The notes under the pieces: model-generated
What the model saw: the letters and a program-made list of their open reading frames with translations, nothing else
What the model was told of the DNA's origin: nothing
Database searches by the model: none
Assembly (NCBI GenBank): GCA_021805625.1
Contig: JAJZEU010000116.1
Span: 1 to 7,668 of the forward strand
Source: Microcaldota archaeon
Lineage (GTDB): Archaea > Micrarchaeota > Micrarchaeia > Micrarchaeales > CABMGC01
Direction of reading: 5' to 3'
Length of the DNA stretch: 7,668 bases
Translations under genes and position numbers: made by a program
Shown: positions 4,753 to 7,668 of the stretch, piece by piece
How the letters are laid out: each line of letters starts with the position of its first letter
Numbering within the stretch: the first letter of the stretch is position 1

Positions 4753-6354
4753 TCACACCTCCATTCTATACCTTGATGTGACTTTGTTATAAAGCCTTTG
4801 CCACACGAATCTGTTTATGAGCACCACCACGATTGTGAGTGATGCAAGCGCCATGCCAGTAAGGAGCATGTTGCCGCTGAATACAGCCTGGTCTATGACC
4901 TTGCCGATGCCTGTGCCGACCTGCGTCAACACTACGCTCTTGCCGCTGCTCAACTGCACGGTAAAGTATTCCGCTACGATGAGCGAGTTCCAGGCTCCGC
5001 CTATAGCGGTTATCGAGCCCGTTATGAACGCCGGCATCACCGCAGGTATGTAAAGGTTCTTCCACGCCGATATTCTGCCGAGCTTCATTATGTTCTTAGC
5101 TTCTACGAGCTGCTTCGGAAGCGTCTTCATTCCGCCTATTATGCTGAAAAGCAGGTACCAGATCATGGCCAGGAATATTACCGCAAATGCGACAAGCTCC
5201 CCGCGGAACGGAAGACTATAAACCAGCAGGACAATAGCAGGCAGCAGCAAAGTAGCAGGAACAGATGAAATGACCTGAAGGGTTGACATCACAGGCTCGA
5301 ACGCCTTTGCCGATTTGCCTATGGCTATGCCAAGGGGCAGGGCTACAGCAACGCTTATTGCGTAGATGAGCCAGACCCTTGCAAACGATGCAAGCAATGC
5401 CTCCCACACAAATTCTGCAGAGCCTAACTCTCCGCTCCACACGATTGCAAGGATGACCAGCACTGCCAGTGCTGCAGACAATGCCGCCACTGCCTTTGCG
5501 GTGATGTGGCGCAAGCTCTCAGGAGCTGTCCTCGCTCTTCGTATCCTGTTCAGTTCCTGCCTGCCGTGAGGCTTTGCAGTGCGCGCACGACCTTCTGCAT
5601 TATGCAAAGCGGATGCAATCCCTGCACCAAGCCTCTTTACATGGGAATAAACCTTTGAATAGAACCTAAGGATCCTTGAACGGCGAGCTCCAGTCACATC
5701 TTCCTTGAAGGAAAATCTCTCGCTGAACGTTGCAAACGGGACAAGGAAGAAGATTCTCGTCAGCACAACGGCCACCACGAAAAGGGCAAGCGCGAAGACA
5801 TACGCCCCCACATTCGAGAGTGAGAGATGTGCTATGGCGACTCCGATGCCGCGCTTGACAGAGAACGCAGCGTTGCCTGTCGAGAATATTTCGCTGGTGA
5901 CAAGATAGAACAGCCCTACAGACCACGAGATGGTTATCTGGTAGGACATCCTCGGTATAGATGCAGGGATGTACACCTCTTTTAGCATGCGGAATTTCGA
6001 GAACCTGTTGAGCTTTGCTATTGCGAGGATGTCTTCCGGAATTGCCTTGACGGCTTCATACACTCCGAAGCTGATGTTCCAGACCATGCTCGTGAAGATA
6101 AGGAATATAACTGCTATGTTTATGCCTATGAAGCCGGGGAACGCAAACACTATGAGATATATTACAACAGGAAAGAAGCCCAGTATCGGTATCGTCTGCA
6201 GTATGTCAAGCGACGGCAGGATCACTTTTTCCGCACGGCGGCTTGTTGCGGCTTTTATGCCGACAAAAATGCTGAACAGGACTGACAAGGCTAGGGCTAT
6301 GAAAAGCCTTATCCAGGAGAAGACTATGTCAATTCCCAGCGATAGCAGCTGCAT
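4753..6354 (-). CDS. Duplicated ABC permease, two permease domains in one chain
   Basis: This membrane protein of 533 residues contains two binding-protein-dependent permease domains in tandem, the arrangement known as the duplicated permease of archaeal anion transporters (COG4986 type). The N-half spans about residues 10-208, with hydrophobic helices near 12-33, 52-72, 77-97, 135-155 and 182-207. The C-half spans about 287-517, with helices near 287-305, 325-345, 360-380, 385-405, 440-460 and 495-515. Between them lies a basic linker (about 215-285) rich in Arg, probably cytoplasmic. Each half has the cytoplasmic loop that docks the ATPase, ending in YIP (128-130 and 435-437). The EAA consensus is degenerate, with Glu418-Ala419 kept only in the second half and its glycine replaced in both (Arg117, Lys424). 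The ATG at 6354 has a TATA-like box 27 bases upstream and no Shine-Dalgarno. One such chain would suffice for a complete pore with two copies of the ATPase. Substrate unknown. Confidence 0.93.
   Translation of the reverse strand: MQLLSLGIDIVFSWIRLFIALALSVLFSIFVGIKAATSRRAEKVILPSLDILQTIPILGFFPVVIYLIVFAFPGFIGINIAVIFLIFTSMVWNISFGVYEAVKAIPEDILAIAKLNRFSKFRMLKEVYIPASIPRMSYQITISWSVGLFYLVTSEIFSTGNAAFSVKRGIGVAIAHLSLSNVGAYVFALALFVVAVVLTRIFFLVPFATFSERFSFKEDVTGARRSRILRFYSKVYSHVKRLGAGIASALHNAEGRARTAKPHGRQELNRIRRARTAPESLRHITAKAVAALSAALAVLVILAIVWSGELGSAEFVWEALLASFARVWLIYAISVAVALPLGIAIGKSAKAFEPVMSTLQVISSVPATLLLPAIVLLVYSLPFRGELVAFAVIFLAMIWYLLFSIIGGMKTLPKQLVEAKNIMKLGRISAWKNLYIPAVMPAFITGSITAIGGAWNSLIVAEYFTVQLSSGKSVVLTQVGTGIGKVIDQAVFSGNMLLTGMALASLTIVVVLINRFVWQRLYNKVTSRYRMEV
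4756..4762 (-). promoter_or_regulatory. Strong Shine-Dalgarno that fixes the TTG start of the ATPase
   Basis: GGAGGTG on the minus strand is a full match to the archaeal anti-Shine-Dalgarno. It lies inside the last codons of the permease gene (Glu-Val) and ends six bases before the TTG. It decides the ATPase start and contrasts with the leaderless first genes of the window. Confidence 0.85.
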
Positions 6355-6377
6355 TGCTTATTTCATGCATGCAAATT

Positions 6378-6392
6378 AAGATAAACGCTTTG
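6378..6392 (-). promoter_or_regulatory. Promoter of the permease-ATPase unit
   Basis: On the minus strand CAAAGCG is followed by the TATA-like TTTATCTT, centred 27 bases before the permease ATG at 6354. That spacing predicts a leaderless transcript covering permease and ATPase. The CAAAG block matches that of the tRNA promoter. Confidence 0.55.
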
Positions 6393-6405
6393 CTTTGTTT
6401 TTTCT

Positions 6406-6467
6406 GTGCCACGCACGTTGCTATTCCGCAATCCTTATCGCAGTCGGGTCATAGCAACGTATGGCAC
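6406..6467. repeat. Long inverted repeat, possible structured RNA or operator
   Basis: GTGCCA (6406-6411) pairs with TGGCAC (6462-6467), and ACGTTGCTAT (6415-6424) pairs perfectly with ATAGCAACGT (6451-6460). The two stems are separated by a 3/1-base internal loop and closed by a 26-base loop. Sixteen pairs in 62 bases are unlikely to be chance. An ACA triplet follows the lower stem on the plus strand, but the internal loop is too small for a standard H/ACA guide RNA pocket. It ends 14 bases before the permease promoter's upstream block. Confidence 0.6.
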
Positions 6468-6491
6468 AAGATCTCCATTGCAAAATCCATT

Positions 6492-6512
6492 CCCCTCCCC
6501 ACCCATAATCCC
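6492..6512 (-). other. G-quadruplex motif on the minus strand
   Basis: Read on the minus strand, four G-runs of 3, 3, 4 and 4 are separated by loops of 5, 1 and 1 bases, which satisfies the usual four-stranded motif rule. The complementary C-runs could form an i-motif. It lies 138 bases upstream of the permease start, outside the predicted leaderless transcript. Function is unknown. Confidence 0.45.
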
Positions 6513-6527
6513 TTATGCATTTCCTTG

Positions 6528-6535
6528 TATAAATA
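6528..6535 (+). promoter_or_regulatory. Strong rightward TATA box with no evident gene
   Basis: TATAAATA is a near-ideal archaeal box. It predicts a transcript start near 6558, five bases before an ATG that opens only a 12-codon frame. It may drive a non-coding RNA, a very small peptide or the remains of a lost gene. Confidence 0.4.
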
Positions 6536-6562
6536 CTTTCTGCAGAAATTTGGCTGTTTGGC

Positions 6563-6601
6563 ATGTGTGGCGTTGCTGCATGCATTGCCCGCGGTTCATA
6601 A
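6563..6601 (+). pseudogene. 12-codon frame starting Met-Cys-Gly, possible peptide or gene remnant
   Basis: The frame reads MCGVAACIARGS and stops. It starts about 31 bases after the centre of a strong TATA box, the position expected for a leaderless gene. Met-Cys-Gly followed by hydrophobic residues resembles the mature start of class II glutamine amidotransferases (GlmS, PurF and AsnB types), in which Cys2 is the nucleophile, but no continuing homology is evident downstream. It could equally be chance in a non-coding stretch. Confidence 0.15.
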
Positions 6602-6654
6602 TTGTGGCAAAGAACAAAAGCACAAAATAATAAATAGTGAAACTCAACGGCTCT

Positions 6655-6673
6655 GGCTTGCTATCGCCAAGCC
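6655..6673. repeat. Small hairpin, 6-bp stem
   Basis: GGCTTG (6655-6660) and CAAGCC (6668-6673) are inverse complements around a 7-base loop. The position is about 45-65 bases past the stop of the leftward gene at 6718, with T-rich minus-strand sequence beyond it (about 6637-6605), so hairpin plus T-runs may end that transcript. Evidence is modest. Confidence 0.3.
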
Positions 6674-6717
6674 GCAACATGGAATAGGATACGCTGGCTT
6701 CCACCGCGTCTTTGCTG

Positions 6718-6900
6718 TCAGCCCTTCAGCATTATCAGCATCGGCAGTATAGCTTCCGAGAACTCCTGCGTCTTCTTGCTGAAGCCCATCTTCTCTTTCT
6801 GCATGAAGATTGCTTCTATCTCCCTTTCAGTGCAGTCTCCCTTGCTCTCCGCTTCGCCTAACTCTGCTGCGCCTTTTGCAGGCTTCTCCACATTCCCCAC
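6718..6900 (-). CDS. Unknown 60-residue protein with a GTG start
   Basis: Not recognised. The chain is Lys/Glu-rich for about 50 residues, including a probable amphipathic helix EREIEAIFMQKEKMGF (about 25-40), and ends in a short hydrophobic tail AILPMLIML (about 50-58) that is too short for a standard membrane anchor. One cysteine lies near residue 23. The start codon is GTG at 6898-6900, preceded immediately in frame by a TAG, so it cannot extend further. A TATA box (6926-6933) with a GCAAAG block before it is centred 29 bases upstream, fitting leaderless translation from GTG. A second in-frame GTG three codons later is less well placed. Codon use (AGG, ATA, AAG, GAG) matches the real genes of the window. 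It follows the unknown 225+ residue gene on the same strand by 63 bases but has its own promoter. Confidence 0.6.
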   Translation of the reverse strand: MGNVEKPAKGAAELGEAESKGDCTEREIEAIFMQKEKMGFSKKTQEFSEAILPMLIMLKG

Positions 6901-6925
6901 CTAAATAGATTTACGCTTTTTTCAT

Positions 6926-6939
6926 ATTTAAATCTTTGC
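6926..6939 (-). promoter_or_regulatory. Promoter of the 60-residue gene
   Basis: GCAAAG (6934-6939 on the minus strand) directly precedes ATTTAAAT (6926-6933), whose centre is 29 bases before the GTG at 6900. This is the clearest factor-B element plus TATA box in the window and supports a leaderless GTG start. Confidence 0.65.
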
Positions 6940-6963
6940 AAAACCATACACTTGAAATTACTA

Positions 6964-7668
6964 CTAGCTGACCGCTATGGCATTCCTAATCTTCTTGACA
7001 TATGCCCGCGCTTCCTCGGCATTGTTTGCCACAGGATTTCTGCTGTAGGTTTCGCGCAGCTCTTTTTTAAGCATGTCCTTTACCTCTGCGGCATTTGTGA
7101 AGCCATGGAAGCGCTCGAGCCTTTTTGAGCCATTTGCCGTGCTTTCCCCGTTCCTGAGCCTCTCATATTCCTCCTTCGTTATAAACACCCTCCTTCCGAG
7201 TTCATGCTCCACGTTCTTCGCTATGGCGCTGCCCATCTTGGTAATATCCTCAGCGCTGAGAACGACGCTGTAGCTCTCGTCGCCGCTTCCGAAGCCCGCA
7301 AAGATCACATCTTTCTTTTGAAGGTCCTCAACGAGTTTGATCTGCTTCTTTGTGGCATTGCCTGCCTCAGCTGCCTCCGCCGCCTTGTGCGCGTTCCAGA
7401 CGAAGCTCATAAGCCCCTCGAATGCAGAGCCTGTATAGAGGTTGCCCGTTTCCTTTGAGACCTCTATGGCTTCATCTATGTGAAGCTCCTCCATTACCCT
7501 CTTGAACGCAGCCGCTTTCCTAAGCTGCCTAATGTAGGCGCTGTCCGCATCCATGAATCTGTCTATCTCGGAGATGCCCACGACGAACGCCTTCAGGAAT
7601 TCGTCGACAGCCGCACCATCCGTCTCCTCGAGCCGGGCCATCTCAGCGTCAAGGTTCGAGAGTATGCC
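6964..7668 (-). CDS. Unknown helical protein, N-terminus outside the window
   Basis: The frame is open from the window edge to a TAG at 6964, followed three bases later by a second in-frame TAG, giving 234 visible residues. The ATG at 7639-7641 is probably internal, since the frame continues upstream as GILSNLDAE before the Met. I do not recognise the family. The protein is soluble, rich in Ala, Glu and Lys and largely helical, with no cysteine, signal peptide or membrane segment in the visible part. A central region with VIFAGFGSGDESYSVVLS (about 120-138 of the visible part) suggests a small beta unit between helical halves, and ITKEEYERLRNGE begins the second helical half. Its C-terminus AYVKKIRNAIAVS is amphipathic. 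It points in the same direction as the 60-residue gene that follows. Function unknown. Confidence 0.75.
   Translation of the reverse strand, partial: GILSNLDAEMARLEETDGAAVDEFLKAFVVGISEIDRFMDADSAYIRQLRKAAAFKRVMEELHIDEAIEVSKETGNLYTGSAFEGLMSFVWNAHKAAEAAEAGNATKKQIKLVEDLQKKDVIFAGFGSGDESYSVVLSAEDITKMGSAIAKNVEHELGRRVFITKEEYERLRNGESTANGSKRLERFHGFTNAAEVKDMLKKELRETYSRNPVANNAEEARAYVKKIRNAIAVS

Larger units (their letters stand above)
6355..6717. other. 363-base stretch without a convincing gene
   Basis: This is the longest gap between confident genes in the window. It holds the permease promoter, a long inverted repeat (6406-6467), a C-rich/G-rich four-run tract (6492-6512), a strong rightward TATA box (6528-6535), an AT-rich tract around 6610-6637 that reads as T-runs on the minus strand, and a small hairpin (6655-6673). 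Open frames here have codon use unlike the real genes. A non-coding RNA is possible but no known family was recognised. Confidence 0.6.

Noticed and set aside
4156..5569. Several open frames opposite or out of frame with the ATPase and permease
   Set aside because: Both real genes have complete motifs or membrane topology; the alternatives are by-products of their composition.
6406..6468. Standard H/ACA guide RNA
   Set aside because: The internal loop is 3/1 bases, too small for a guide pocket, and the lower stem must give up pairs to free the ACA box.
6513..6704. Minus-strand 63-codon frame with a GTG start 13 bases after the 60-residue gene and one hydrophobic stretch
   Set aside because: Its codon use (CGC, CGG, TTG) differs from the real genes, the hydrophobic part comes from a T-rich tract that looks like a terminator, and there is no Shine-Dalgarno.
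6354..6752. Plus-strand 132-codon frame whose end reads QHGIGYAGFHRVFAV, faintly like amidotransferase motifs
   Set aside because: It begins antisense to the permease start, is rich in Cys/Ser/His, overlaps the well-supported 60-residue gene and lies in a different frame from the Met-Cys-Gly mini-frame.
1..7668. CRISPR array, insertion sequence or prophage genes
   Set aside because: No regularly spaced direct repeats, no transposase or integrase motifs and no terminal repeats were seen on either strand.

Overview
The window is almost certainly archaeal chromosome. It encodes an FMN-dependent type 2 isopentenyl-diphosphate isomerase with all family motifs, a tRNA-Gly without an encoded CCA end, and an anion-type ABC transporter whose permease is a tandem fusion of two permease domains, a form I know from archaea. 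Several genes have a TATA-like box about 27-32 bases before the start codon and no ribosome-binding site, as expected for leaderless archaeal transcripts. Codon use favours AGG/AGA, ATA and AAG, and base composition looks balanced. I cannot name the lineage: an acidophile or thermophile of the Thermoplasmata type, or a small-genome archaeon such as a micrarchaeote, would both fit. That is a guess from gene content.

Layout. 1-256: possible start of a leftward gene at the edge, then a regulatory stretch with a perfect 8-bp palindrome next to a TATA-like box. 257-601 (+): unknown 114-residue helical protein. 638-2261 (-): a two-gene unit, an unknown 179-residue protein followed one base later by the isomerase gene. 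2342-2545 (+): unknown 67-residue protein. 2626-2698 (+): tRNA-Gly(GCC) with its own promoter. 2728-3342 (-): unknown acidic 204-residue protein. 3469-3969 (+): stand-alone protein resembling the AAA_assoc_C domain, converging on the transporter. 3982-6354 (-): permease then ATPase, translationally linked by a strong Shine-Dalgarno and a TTG start. 6355-6717: non-coding stretch with a 10+6 bp inverted repeat, a G-quadruplex motif and a strong TATA box. 6718-6900 (-): unknown 60-residue protein, apparently leaderless with a GTG start. 6964-7668 (-): unknown protein cut by the window edge.

How the genes fit together. The isomerase interconverts IPP and DMAPP for ether-lipid synthesis; the 179-residue protein is cotranscribed and its role is open. 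The permease and ATPase should form one importer of the nitrate/sulfonate/taurine class. The nearby AAA_assoc_C-like protein is probably its regulatory partner, and no substrate-binding protein is in the window. I found no CRISPR array, transposase or phage gene. The most interesting unexplained parts are the non-coding stretch before the transporter, the unknown partner of the isomerase and the split transporter regulator. None of these by itself proves a new system.
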